From: Planctellipticum variicoloris
GTDB taxonomy: Bacteria > Planctomycetota > Planctomycetia > Planctomycetales > Planctomycetaceae
Assembly: GCF_030622045.1 (NCBI RefSeq)
Contig: NZ_CP130886.1
Location: 3,423,557 to 3,487,556 of the forward strand
Reading direction: 5' to 3'
DNA length: 64,000 bases
This document shows positions 28,166-37,527 of this stretch, piece after piece. The notes beneath the pieces were generated by a model. It had not been told where the DNA came from, did no database searches, and worked only from the letters and a program-made list of their open reading frames with translations. The translations under genes were made by a program, and so were the position numbers. Numbering within the stretch: the first letter of the stretch is position 1; each line of letters starts with the position of its first letter.

Positions 28166-30418
28166 ATGGATGCCTGGCTGGGATCGCACTTTTTTAATCC
28201 TGCGTTTGTCGCTGGAGGGATGGCCCTTCTGGCGGCCCCGGTCATCATCCATCTCATCAACCGCATGCGGTACCGGACGGTACGGTTCGCGGCGATGGAA
28301 TTTCTGCTGCAGAGCGAGCAGCGAAACCGCCGTCGGCTGCTGCTGGAACAGCTCCTGCTGCTCCTGCTGCGGATATTGATCGTACTGGGGATCGTGATGC
28401 TGATCGCCCGGCTGATTCTCGACCCCGGTCAGTTGTCGCTGTTCCGCGGGACCAAGTCGCACCATGTGGTGCTGCTCGACGACAGCCTGTCGATGCGGGA
28501 ACGCCGGGGCGAAACGACGGCGTTTGCCGAGGCGCTGAAGATCATCAACGAACTGGCGTCGGAAGGGGCGCAGCGGCCCGATACCCAGCGGTTTTCGCTG
28601 CTGCTGCTGTCGCGTCCCGATCAGCCGTTCTTTTCCGAGCGGGATGTCAACGAGGCGCTCGTCGCCGAACTGGCGACCAAGCTCGATCCGCAGACGTTTC
28701 ACTGCACGCATCGGGAGCTGAGCCTGCTGGAGGGTCTGCAGGCGGCGGGCCGGTTCCTGGCGCAGGAACAGGCGACGGTGCAGCATCTGCACGTGGTGTC
28801 GGACTTCCGCGAGCGGGACTGGAAGGACCAGAAAGCCCTGTCGACAGCCGTGGGAGAGATCACGGCGAAGGACGTGACGGTCAACCTGGTCAAGACGGTT
28901 GGCGAGTCGCAGAACAATTTGTCGGTGACGGACCTGACGGGGGCGGTGCAGGTTGCCGCCGCGGGCGTGCCGCTCCGGCTGAAGGTGAAGCTCCGCAATC
29001 AGGGGGATCAGCTCGTGCGGGACGTCCGCGCAGCGGTCTTCGATGACGGCGTGAAGATTCCGATCAATATCGTCTTCGATAAGATCGAACCCCGGAGCGA
29101 AGTCGAGCACGAGTTCGACGTACGGCTGGCGTCGGCGTCCCGGCACCGGCTGCGGGTTTCGCTCGATCCGGACGTGCTGCCCGAGGATAACGCCCGGTAT
29201 CTGGCGGTGGACGTGTCCGAGTCGCTGCCGGTGCTGATTGTCGACGGGTCGCCGACAGGGGAAGGGGCCGCTTACATCGCCGATGCCCTGGCGTCCGATC
29301 CGACGAGCACAGGGATTTCAACGACGATTGAGAATCCGGACGGGCTGCGGCGACGGCCGCTGGAGAACTTCCGGGCGATTTACCTGGTGAACGTGCCCGA
29401 GCTGGCCGCGGACGCCGCGGACCTGCTGGACCGTTATGTCACTGCCGGTGGCGGACTGGTGTGGTTCACCGGGGATTCCGTGCGGACGGCGTACTACAAC
29501 AGCGAACTGTACCGCGAGGGTGAGGGACTGTTTCCGGTCCGGCTGGGGACCTCTCCGCGGGACTTGGCCGCGGATTTGACGACGTCCGAACCGGACCTTG
29601 CCGTGGCCGAGCATCCGATCTTTCAAGTGCTGACCGGCGACGACAACCCCTTCCTGCAGAGCGTGGGGATCAAGAAGTTCTTTCCGGTCGCGGACGACTG
29701 GGTGCGGGACGATGTGCAACGAAAAGATCACGTGACGACGCTGGCCCGGCTGCGGACCGGCGAGCCGGTGATCTTCGAGCAGCAGCGCGGTCGCGGCAAG
29801 GTGGTCGCGTGCCTGACAACGGCGCAGCCTGACTGGAACGACTGGGCGGTGAATCCGAGCTATGTCGTGTTCCAGCTCGACCTGCTGAAGTATGTGGCGA
29901 AGAGCGACCGGGGGTTGGGACAGCAGGCGGTCGGCGAGCCGATTCAGATTAAACTCGATCCGGCGAAGTACCTGGAGGCCGTGGAGATCCTGGCGCCGCT
30001 TGCGGATGGACAGTCGACAATCCGGCTGCAGGCTGCTCCCGAGGAAAGCAAGGTCACGAGGTCCGGCGGCGGGGTGCAGCTCAGCGCCGTCTTCCGGGAT
30101 ACGGACGAGCCGGGGATCTATACGGTGCGGCTGTTGAATCAGAGTCAGGTCAGCGAGGACCGGCTGATGACGTTCAATGTTTCGCCGCGCGAAGGAGACC
30201 TGACGCTGGCGACGACGGCGAATCTGCGAAAGCGGCTGGGGGACAACCCGGCGGTGCAGATTCAGGAGCCGGGACGGCTCGACTGGGTGCAGGGGGAAGA
30301 GGCGGGTTCGGAGATCCGGCGGGGCCTGTTGTGGCTGCTGCTGGTGCTGCTGATTGCGGAACAACTGATGGCGTATCGATTGAGTTTCCATCCTCCCCTG
30401 GCGAGCGCAACGGCATGA
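28166..30418 (+). CDS. BatA-type membrane-anchored vWA protein
   Basis: A 750-residue protein. The N-terminal aerotolerance (BatA) domain has FFNPAFVAGGMALLAAPVIIHLINR, the characteristic PxxIHL...RR motif region, then a second helix (LLLEQLLLLLLRILIVLGIVMLIARLI). A vWA-like domain starts at VVLLDDSLSMRER with only part of the MIDAS. A long extracytoplasmic region, about 240-700, holds a CARDB-like beta domain and a class I glutamine-amidotransferase-like fold (PVLIVDGSPT, RYVTAGGGLVWFTG). A last helix (GLLWLLLVLLIAEQLMAYRL) ends the chain. It is part of the MoxR/DUF58 block and its stop overlaps the next start (ATGA). The family is linked to envelope and oxygen tolerance functions in Bacteroides; function in Planctomycetes is not established. 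Confidence 0.88.
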   Translation: MDAWLGSHFFNPAFVAGGMALLAAPVIIHLINRMRYRTVRFAAMEFLLQSEQRNRRRLLLEQLLLLLLRILIVLGIVMLIARLILDPGQLSLFRGTKSHHVVLLDDSLSMRERRGETTAFAEALKIINELASEGAQRPDTQRFSLLLLSRPDQPFFSERDVNEALVAELATKLDPQTFHCTHRELSLLEGLQAAGRFLAQEQATVQHLHVVSDFRERDWKDQKALSTAVGEITAKDVTVNLVKTVGESQNNLSVTDLTGAVQVAAAGVPLRLKVKLRNQGDQLVRDVRAAVFDDGVKIPINIVFDKIEPRSEVEHEFDVRLASASRHRLRVSLDPDVLPEDNARYLAVDVSESLPVLIVDGSPTGEGAAYIADALASDPTSTGISTTIENPDGLRRRPLENFRAIYLVNVPELAADAADLLDRYVTAGGGLVWFTGDSVRTAYYNSELYREGEGLFPVRLGTSPRDLAADLTTSEPDLAVAEHPIFQVLTGDDNPFLQSVGIKKFFPVADDWVRDDVQRKDHVTTLARLRTGEPVIFEQQRGRGKVVACLTTAQPDWNDWAVNPSYVVFQLDLLKYVAKSDRGLGQQAVGEPIQIKLDPAKYLEAVEILAPLADGQSTIRLQAAPEESKVTRSGGGVQLSAVFRDTDEPGIYTVRLLNQSQVSEDRLMTFNVSPREGDLTLATTANLRKRLGDNPAVQIQEPGRLDWVQGEEAGSEIRRGLLWLLLVLLIAEQLMAYRLSFHPPLASATA

Positions 30419-32874
30419 TGGGAGGCCTGTTCACCGGCGGACTGCTGGCGGCTGCGGAAACAGCCGGAACGCTCACAGCGCGCGAATTCGACTGGCCTGA
30501 AAGCCCGCTGGGCTGGCTGGTGCTGGTTGGCGGCGGACTGGCCGTTGCAGCCTGGGTGGTCTGGTGGTACGTCCGCGACACGGTCGAAGTCTCCCGCGTC
30601 TGGCGCGTCGTGCTGTCGGGACTGCGGCTGGCGGTGCTGGGCGGGCTGCTCGTGGTGGCGCTCAATCCGCAGGACCGGACGCAGAAGCTGTCATATCATC
30701 CGTCTCGGGTGGCGTTCCTGGTGGACACCTCGCTCTCGATGCGTCATCCGGCGAAGACGGGAGATGGCTCGTCAACGCCGGCAGGGGGGCCTTCGCGGGC
30801 TGCCGTCGTACAGGATCTGCTCGAGCGGACGCCGGTGCTGGCGGAGTTGCGGAAGCAACACGAGGTCAGCATCTACACCTTCGATTCCGCCCTGGAAGGT
30901 CCGCAGCGGGTCTTCGGCTGGACTCCCGAGACGCCTCCCGAAGGAATGGCGCCATCCACCTCTAATGGGCCGGAGCCAGCCGCGACCTGGTCGGATTGGT
31001 TGGAGCCGCGCGGGCTGGAGTCGCGGCTGGGAGAGACGCTCAACGAACTGATCCGGCAGCTCGCCGGTCGGACGCTGTCGGGGATCGTGGTCATTTCGGA
31101 CGGAGCGTCGAACGCGGGGATTGATCCGACGACGGCTCATGATCGGGCGATCTCGAGCAAGACGCGGCTGGTGACGATTGGCGTGGGGAGCACCGAGGCG
31201 CCGGTCAATCTGGCGGTTTCGGACATTCAGACGCCGACCGATGTGCAACTCGGGGATCCCTTCGAAATCACGGCGTTCCTGCAGGCCCAGGGGTTTGTTG
31301 GCAAATCCGTGCAGGTGGAGCTGCTGGCGAAATCGGACCGCGATGCGGAGCCGGCGCTGGTGGAAGAGCAGGAAGCGACGCTCGGCCAGGACGGCGTGCC
31401 GGTTGAAGTCAAATTCCCGCAGAATCCCACGCAGGCGGGGAAGGTGCAGTACGTCGTCCGCGTGAAGACGGTCGGCGGTCAGATCGAGGCCAACCACGAG
31501 GACAATCAGCAGAGCGTATCGGTCAACGTCTTCGACCGGCCGACGCGGGTGCTGCTGGTTGCGGGGGGGCCGCAGCGCGATTATCAGTTCGTGAGAAACA
31601 TGCTGTTCCGGCATAAATCGATCGAAGTCGACGTTTACCTGCAGACCGCGGAAGCGGGCACGAGCCAGGAGTCGCGGAACCTGCTGTTCGCATTCCCGGA
31701 GACCCGGGAGCAGCTCTTCGAGTATGACGTGATCATCGCCTTCGATCCGGACTGGAAGAAGGTGCCGGCTGCGTCGCGCGAGATGCTCTCCGAGTGGGTT
31801 TTCAACGAAGCGGGGGGGCTGGTGCTGGTGGCGGGAGAGGTCTACACCGCGCAGCTCGCGCAGTCGGCGAACCCGGACGCGACCGATGGTGCGGACGACC
31901 TGAGTCCGCTGCGGGAGATGTCGCCGGTGCTGCTGACCTCGTACATCTCGGCGGCCCAGTTCGATCAGCCGCACGACCAGCCGTGGCCGATTCAGTTTAC
32001 GCCCGAAGGACAGCGGGCGGGCTTTCTGCAGCTCACCGACAATCCCGTAACGTCTGTGGCCAGATGGAAGGATTTCCCGGGATTCTATCGCTGCTTCCCG
32101 ACGAACGGGGCGAAAGCCGGGGCGACGATTCTCGCCCGGCTGGCCGATCCACGTTCGACGGCGGAGGCGCAGATTTTGATGGCGTCGCAGTTCTACGGAC
32201 AGGGACGCACGTTTTACCTCGGCAGCGCGGAGATGTGGCGGCTGCGGGCGATCGACGAGAACGACTACGACCGGTTCTGGATCAAGTCGATCCGCGAGGC
32301 GGGGCAGGGGCGGATGAAGCGGGGGACGCGGCGAGGCATGCTGCTGCCCGAGAATCGTCGACTGGTGCTCGGCCAGACCGCGCGGGTCCGGGCGCGGCTG
32401 CTGGATGCCCGGTTTCAACCGCTGGAAAGCGACGCGGTCACGCTGGACGTGACGGATCCGACGGGGAGGCCGCTTGTGCCGGCCCGGAAGCTGGCGCGGG
32501 ATGCATCGCGTCCGGGCGAATACACGGGAGACTTCCGGGCCAGTCTGCCGGGCGTGTACAAGCTGGAGCTGGAGGTTCCGGAGTCCCGGGACCAGATCAC
32601 CGAAGAAATCACCGTGGTGCTGCCGAAGCTGGAAGATGAGAACATCCGCCAGAACAGCCGGCTGCTGACCGATCTGGCGGCGGAAACGGGAGGAAGCTAC
32701 CTGACGATCGACGAGGCGGCGACAAAACTGGCCGGCCTGCTTCCCAGCAAGGGGGAACCGTTCCTCGTCGACGAGCGTCTGAGAACCTTGTGGGACCGTT
32801 CGTGGGTGATGTACCTGCTGGTGGCCCTGCTGAGCCTCGAGTGGCTGATTCGCAAGCTGCTGAAACTGGCCTGA
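30415..32874 (+). CDS. Membrane vWA / glutamine-amidotransferase-like protein
   Basis: An 819-residue protein with two N-terminal helices (PLGWLVLVGGGLAVAAWVVWWYV, VLSGLRLAVLGGLLVVALN), a vWA domain (VAFLVDTSLSMRHP...GIVVISDGASNAG), an immunoglobulin-like middle (about 260-380), an amidotransferase-like segment (TRVLLVAGGPQRDYQFVRNML), and a C-terminal helix (WVMYLLVALLSLEWLIRKLLKL). The start ATG overlaps the previous stop; a second ATG three bases on is equally possible. It is similar in design to the preceding BatA-like protein, suggesting an ancient duplication or a paired complex in the cytoplasmic membrane. Confidence 0.87.
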   Translation: MMGGLFTGGLLAAAETAGTLTAREFDWPESPLGWLVLVGGGLAVAAWVVWWYVRDTVEVSRVWRVVLSGLRLAVLGGLLVVALNPQDRTQKLSYHPSRVAFLVDTSLSMRHPAKTGDGSSTPAGGPSRAAVVQDLLERTPVLAELRKQHEVSIYTFDSALEGPQRVFGWTPETPPEGMAPSTSNGPEPAATWSDWLEPRGLESRLGETLNELIRQLAGRTLSGIVVISDGASNAGIDPTTAHDRAISSKTRLVTIGVGSTEAPVNLAVSDIQTPTDVQLGDPFEITAFLQAQGFVGKSVQVELLAKSDRDAEPALVEEQEATLGQDGVPVEVKFPQNPTQAGKVQYVVRVKTVGGQIEANHEDNQQSVSVNVFDRPTRVLLVAGGPQRDYQFVRNMLFRHKSIEVDVYLQTAEAGTSQESRNLLFAFPETREQLFEYDVIIAFDPDWKKVPAASREMLSEWVFNEAGGLVLVAGEVYTAQLAQSANPDATDGADDLSPLREMSPVLLTSYISAAQFDQPHDQPWPIQFTPEGQRAGFLQLTDNPVTSVARWKDFPGFYRCFPTNGAKAGATILARLADPRSTAEAQILMASQFYGQGRTFYLGSAEMWRLRAIDENDYDRFWIKSIREAGQGRMKRGTRRGMLLPENRRLVLGQTARVRARLLDARFQPLESDAVTLDVTDPTGRPLVPARKLARDASRPGEYTGDFRASLPGVYKLELEVPESRDQITEEITVVLPKLEDENIRQNSRLLTDLAAETGGSYLTIDEAATKLAGLLPSKGEPFLVDERLRTLWDRSWVMYLLVALLSLEWLIRKLLKLA

Positions 32875-32884
32875 CCGGACTGCC

Positions 32885-35359
32885 ATGCCTGCATCAACGC
32901 AACCAACGCTGCCGCCGGAAATTGCCGCTCTGCTGAGCCGGCTGCGGAGCAGAATCCGCAGTTACGTGCTGATTGAAGGAGTGGCGCTGCTGCTGGTTCT
33001 GGCGGGGGCGATCTTCTGGGGAAGCTTCCTGTTCGACTGGGCCTGGTTCCAGCTCATGAAGCTGGAACCGCCGCGCTGGCTGCGGGCGATGGTCCTGGTC
33101 GGCACGGTATGCGGTCTGGCGGCGACCGGTCTGGCGGCAATTGTCTTTCGCTTCCTGCGGTCCTATCGACCCCGGTCGCTGGCGCTGGTGCTCGAACGCC
33201 GGTTTCCGCAGCTCGACGACCGTCTGATTACCGCGGTGGAAGCCGCCGAGAGCTATGGCGAGCTGGGCTCTCCGTTCACGCAGGCGATGCTCGAACGGAC
33301 GATGAGCGACGCCTCCCGGGCCGCCGAGCAGGTCAACCTGAGCGAAGTCTTCAATCAGCGTCCGCTCCGCAAGGCGGTGATCACCGCAGCGGTACTGGTG
33401 GTTTCGATCCTGGGACTGCTGGCGGTCAACGCCTCGGCGATGGACCGCTGGGCCCGGGGCTATCTGGGGCTGCAGGATCTGTACTGGAACCGCGAAACGG
33501 TGCTGGTGCTGCAGGCGATTGCGCCGCCGGGGGATCGCGTTCGCAGTTTTGTCGACGGTCGGCTTCGACATGCACGGGGGACCGACCTCGTGCTGCAGGT
33601 CCTCGTGGCAGAAGGCAAAGTGGCGCCCGATCGGGTGCGGATCGATTACCGGCTGGCCGGCGGGCGGGGGAGCGGGCGGGCTTATTTGACGCGACTGGGA
33701 GACCAGCCGTTCCAGCACGCGCTGCCGGGATTGCTGGACTCGGCCGAGATCTGGATCACGGGGGGGGACTTCACCACCGCTCGACCGTACGTGGCCGAAG
33801 TGGTCGATCCTCCCAGCCTGGATCGCGTGGAGCTGTCCTGCCGTTATCCGGAGTACACCGGTCTTAACAACGGTTCGGCCGAAGGCATACGGACAAAGGT
33901 GACGGTGGAAGGCTCGCAGGTTTCGGTTCCGGTCGAGACCGATTTCGTGCTGAGCGGCTTTGCCAACAAGCCGCTGCAGTCGGTCCGGATCGACGGGGAT
34001 GTGAGCGGACGGCGGTTCGAGCTTTCGCTCGTCGCGGGTGGTTCGACGCCGGATGACAAGGCGATTCTCGACCCGACGGCGGAAATCACGCTGAAGGCCG
34101 AGGACGGAGAGAAAGAGTTCCGTGCTGAGCTGCCCGCGAATGCCTTTGCCGAAGACGGTCGCATCTGGAGCGTGCGATTTGTCCTGGCCCAGAACGCCAA
34201 CGACCGGCTGCCGGAACAGATTATGGCGGCGTCTGATTCCCGCAAGGTTCTCGAACGGCCGATCGCGCTGCCGCCGGACGCGGTGCTGCGGATCACATTG
34301 GAAGACGTCGACGGAATCGCCAACACGGAACCGATCCGCCTGGCCGTCAACGGAATCGCGGATCAGCCGCCGGTCGTTGAGGCCAATCTGCGCGGGATCG
34401 GGAGTTCGATTACCCGGAAGGCGCGGATTCCGGTCGCGGGGTTGATCACCGACGACTACGGCCTGCAGTCGGCCCGATTTGAGTTCGTGATCGATCAGGA
34501 GACCGAGTGGAAGCCGCGCGAGCTGGGAACGCCGCCGGAAGCGGGCGTCCGCGAGTTTCCGCTTGCGCGGAGCGAAGCGGAGCCGTACGCCCGATTCGAC
34601 GTGCTGCCGCTCGATCTGCAGATTCAGCAGCGGCTGACGCTGTCGATCGCCGCGAAAGACGGGGACGACATCAATGGTCCGCACGAGACTCGCAGCCAGA
34701 AGTTTGTCTTCACCGTCGTGCCGGTCGAGGAGCTGCTGTCGATTTTGTACGGCAAGGAGTTGAATCTCCGCCGGCGGTTCGAGCAGATCCTCAGCGAGAC
34801 GAAGGACACGCAGAAGGACCTGATATTGCATCGCGGCCGGATCGACGAGCTGAAAGCGCTGCGCGCCGCTGCGACACCCGACCAGGCGCAGATCACGACG
34901 CTGGAGCAATCGCTGATCGGCAGCGCCGAACGCTCGCTGCATGGCGTGCGAAAGAACGCCACAGAAACGGCCGGCGTCCACGAGGCGTTCGGAGAGATCC
35001 GCGAGGAGCTGGTGAACAACTCGGCGGACACGCCGCAGATGCTCGACCGGATCGACTTCAAGATTGTGGCGCCGCTGGAAGCGATCACCCGGACCGACTA
35101 TCCAGCCATTGACGCGGCCCTCGGGCTGTATCGACTGGCGAACGAGAAGGGGACCGATCCGACGGGACCGGTCGACGAGTCGATCGCGGAGCTGGGGACG
35201 ATGATCGAACACATGGAACAGATCCTGCTCGAAATGCGGAAGCTGGAGACGTTCCACGAAGCGATCGAATCGCTGAAGGCGATCATTGCGGCCGAGCGGG
35301 AGCTGATCGAAAAGACGCGGCAGAAACGAAAAGAGGCGGCGCTTCGGGCGCTGGAATAG
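32885..35359 (+). CDS. DUF4175-like large membrane-anchored protein
   Basis: An 824-residue protein with two N-terminal helices (LIEGVALLLVLAGAIFWGSFLF, AMVLVGTVCGLAATGLAAIVF), the FPQLDDRLITAVE segment after them that is typical of DUF4175-type proteins in MoxR clusters, a third helix (AVITAAVLVVSILGLLAV), a long beta-rich extracytoplasmic region (about 200-590), and a C-terminal coiled coil of about 200 residues ending KTRQKRKEAALRALE. It begins 10 bases after the vWA gene. The coiled coil may pair with the secreted coiled-coil protein encoded next. Confidence 0.85.
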   Translation: MPASTQPTLPPEIAALLSRLRSRIRSYVLIEGVALLLVLAGAIFWGSFLFDWAWFQLMKLEPPRWLRAMVLVGTVCGLAATGLAAIVFRFLRSYRPRSLALVLERRFPQLDDRLITAVEAAESYGELGSPFTQAMLERTMSDASRAAEQVNLSEVFNQRPLRKAVITAAVLVVSILGLLAVNASAMDRWARGYLGLQDLYWNRETVLVLQAIAPPGDRVRSFVDGRLRHARGTDLVLQVLVAEGKVAPDRVRIDYRLAGGRGSGRAYLTRLGDQPFQHALPGLLDSAEIWITGGDFTTARPYVAEVVDPPSLDRVELSCRYPEYTGLNNGSAEGIRTKVTVEGSQVSVPVETDFVLSGFANKPLQSVRIDGDVSGRRFELSLVAGGSTPDDKAILDPTAEITLKAEDGEKEFRAELPANAFAEDGRIWSVRFVLAQNANDRLPEQIMAASDSRKVLERPIALPPDAVLRITLEDVDGIANTEPIRLAVNGIADQPPVVEANLRGIGSSITRKARIPVAGLITDDYGLQSARFEFVIDQETEWKPRELGTPPEAGVREFPLARSEAEPYARFDVLPLDLQIQQRLTLSIAAKDGDDINGPHETRSQKFVFTVVPVEELLSILYGKELNLRRRFEQILSETKDTQKDLILHRGRIDELKALRAAATPDQAQITTLEQSLIGSAERSLHGVRKNATETAGVHEAFGEIREELVNNSADTPQMLDRIDFKIVAPLEAITRTDYPAIDAALGLYRLANEKGTDPTGPVDESIAELGTMIEHMEQILLEMRKLETFHEAIESLKAIIAAERELIEKTRQKRKEAALRALE

Positions 35360-35371
35360 AATACAGAAGAC

Positions 35372-35534
35372 GGCAACCACGAATCACACGAATGGCCACG
35401 GATAAAGAGTGAAGAATTCGGAAAATGAACCACGGAAGACACGCAGGGCACTGAGAAGTAGAGGACGACTTCAATCAGGTCGTTCTGAAAGATCGTTTTG
35501 AAATTCGTGGAGATTCGTGTCATTCGTGGTTGCC
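35372..35534. repeat. MITE-like element with 29-bp inverted ends
   Basis: 35372-35400 and the complement of 35506-35534 match at 26 of 29 bases (GGCAACCACGAAT, then ACACGAAT, then CCACG). The 105 bases inside have no coding sequence. The element separates two genes of the MoxR block without breaking either. Similar fragments (CCACGAATCxCAC) occur at 58790 and 39965. Confidence 0.75.
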
Positions 35535-35628
35535 TCTCTTCGTCTTCGTCTTCGTTTGAGTTTGGGATTTGTTTCGGAATTCGGATTTTTGACGGCAGCC
35601 CTGCGTAACCCCGCTGGGGAGGATTTTC

Positions 35629-37512
35629 ATGATCTGGCGACAGCTTCTCTGCGGCGGTCTGTGTCTGCTGATGACGCTGTCGGCAGTCCGGGCGCAGGAA
35701 CCGGCTGCGGCGCCGGCGGAAACGGAAGCCCGCCCGCTGGCTTCGGATCAGGAAGCGCTCACGCTCCGGTATCAGCGATTTGAAAACACGCTGCTGCAGC
35801 TCGCGGAATATCTGCGCAAGACCGACCCGACGCGGGCGGATCTCCTTGTCAGGGCGATCGGCCGGAGCAAGGAGTCGCGGATTCCCGACCAGATGCAGCA
35901 GCTCGTGCAGTTGCTCAAGCAGGAGCAGCTCGGCGACGCGATCGAGCAGCAGGAGTCAGTGACGCAGCACATGCTGGCGCTGCTGGATCTGCTGCAGAGC
36001 GAGGACCGCAAGGACGAGCTGGAAGCGGAGAAGAAGCGGATACAGGAGTTGATCAAGGACGTCGACAAGCTGATCGGTCGCGAGAAGGACGTGCGGGCGG
36101 CGACCGAGCGCGGTCGATTGGGTGAAGGCACCGAGCAGGAGCAGGAGCGGGTCGGCGACGCCACGCAGAAGTTGATCGACAAGATCAAGGAGCAGGACGC
36201 CTCGCGGAACGCGAAGAATGACCGGCAGTCGGGGAAGTCGGGTGAGCAGAAGTCGGATGCGGGAAAACCGCCTGGCGACCAGCCTCCGATGCCGGAGGGG
36301 GAGAAATCTCCCGACGGCAAGGAGAGTCCGGACGGGAAGACCGAGGACGGCAAGCCGAAGGAGGGTGAGAAACCCGGCGACAAACCCGGCGAGAAGGCTT
36401 CGAAGCCGGGCGAGTCTAAGCCCGGAGAGAAATCGCCGATGGACAAGTCGGGGAAGCCGCCGGGAGAGAGCAAACCTTCGGAATCCAAACCGGCGGAAGG
36501 AGAGTCAAAACCGGCGGAGTCCGGCTCAAAATCGAAGCCTTCCGAGTCGAAACCGTCGAAGTCGCAATCCGGCAAGCCTCAACCGGGCCAGAAACCGCAG
36601 CCTCAGCCGCAGGGGGAGACTCCGGAGCAGCAGCCGCAGGAGGGGGAGCCACAGCCCCAGGAAAACGACTCTTCCCAGGATCCGTTGCAGGCCCGGCAGA
36701 CCTCCGGCAAGCAGGAGATCGAAAAGGCCCGCGACCGGATGGAGCGGGCGATCGAGGAATTGAAGAAGAAGGACAAAGACAAGGCGTCAGACCGGCAGGA
36801 TGAGGCCATCGCCGAGCTGACGAAGGCGAAGGAGAAGCTCGAAGAGATTCTGCGACAGCTTCGCGAAGAGGAACGGACGCTGCTGCTGGCCGCCCTGGAG
36901 GCCCGTTTCCGGGATATGCTGGCCCGGCAGCAGACGGTCTATAACGGAACGCTGGGAGTGGCCCAGGCGCCGGAGTCGCAGCGGAACGAGCGGCACCGCA
37001 ATCGCTCGGTCGAGCTGGGACGTTCGGAGGAGGAGATTGCGTTGCTGGCCGACAAGGCGCTGACGCTGCTGAAAGAAGAAGGCTCGTCGGTGGCGTTCCC
37101 GGAAGCGATCGAGCAGCTCAGGGACGACATGCGGTCGGTCGCCCGCCGGCTGGAGCGGACGGATGTGGCGGAGATCACGCAGGGGATGGAGCGTGATATC
37201 ATGGAGACGCTGGAGGAGCTGATTGCGTCGCTGCAGAAGGAGCTGGAGAAGTTGAAGGACAAGAAACAGCAGCCGCAACAGCAGCAACAACAGCAGCAAC
37301 AGGAACAGGGGCTGGTGGATGCGCTGGCGGAGCTGAAGATGTTGCGGTCGCTGCAGTTCCGCGTGAACCGGCGGACGAAGCAGCTTGGCCGGCTGGTCGA
37401 CGGCGAACAGGCCGCCGAGCAGGAGGTCCTGATCGAGCTGCAGAAGCTGTCGCTCCGCCAGGCGCGCATTCAGGAAGCCACACACAGCCTTGCGGCCGGC
37501 AAGAATCGTTAG
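35629..37512 (+). CDS. Secreted low-complexity coiled-coil protein
   Basis: A 627-residue exported protein. A signal peptide (1-23, ends VRAQ) is followed by helical, Glu/Gln/Lys-rich sequence (about 40-190), a long Lys/Pro/Gly/Glu/Ser region made of degenerate KPGE and ESKP units (about 195-350), and a second helical part (355-620) interrupted by a Gln-rich tract (QQPQQQQQQQQQQEQ). GGGGAGG upstream of the ATG at 35629 fixes the start. Equivalent positions in other planctomycete MoxR clusters hold similar disordered, highly charged proteins. It is co-directional with, and 269 bases downstream of, the DUF4175-like gene. Function unknown; a periplasmic scaffold is an inference. Confidence 0.82.
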   Translation: MIWRQLLCGGLCLLMTLSAVRAQEPAAAPAETEARPLASDQEALTLRYQRFENTLLQLAEYLRKTDPTRADLLVRAIGRSKESRIPDQMQQLVQLLKQEQLGDAIEQQESVTQHMLALLDLLQSEDRKDELEAEKKRIQELIKDVDKLIGREKDVRAATERGRLGEGTEQEQERVGDATQKLIDKIKEQDASRNAKNDRQSGKSGEQKSDAGKPPGDQPPMPEGEKSPDGKESPDGKTEDGKPKEGEKPGDKPGEKASKPGESKPGEKSPMDKSGKPPGESKPSESKPAEGESKPAESGSKSKPSESKPSKSQSGKPQPGQKPQPQPQGETPEQQPQEGEPQPQENDSSQDPLQARQTSGKQEIEKARDRMERAIEELKKKDKDKASDRQDEAIAELTKAKEKLEEILRQLREEERTLLLAALEARFRDMLARQQTVYNGTLGVAQAPESQRNERHRNRSVELGRSEEEIALLADKALTLLKEEGSSVAFPEAIEQLRDDMRSVARRLERTDVAEITQGMERDIMETLEELIASLQKELEKLKDKKQQPQQQQQQQQQEQGLVDALAELKMLRSLQFRVNRRTKQLGRLVDGEQAAEQEVLIELQKLSLRQARIQEATHSLAAGKNR

Positions 37513-37527
37513 ACCGGGAACACGACG

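Noticed and set aside
30772-32886. 704-codon open frame on the minus strand
   Set aside because: It is the exact antisense of the vWA/amidotransferase-like gene; no signal peptide, motif or ribosome-binding site, and the sense gene has clear domains.
32894-35380. 828-codon open frame on the minus strand
   Set aside because: Antisense of the DUF4175-like gene, rich in Arg/Gln/His/Pro; long only because of high GC.
35372-35534. Inverted repeat as a simple operon terminator
   Set aside because: The arms are 105 bases apart and imperfect, so a mobile-element origin explains them better than termination.
36280-36660. Repetitive DNA suggesting a tandem repeat or CRISPR-like array
   Set aside because: The periodic sequence is coding (degenerate KPGE/ESKP codons) and in frame; there are no spacers.
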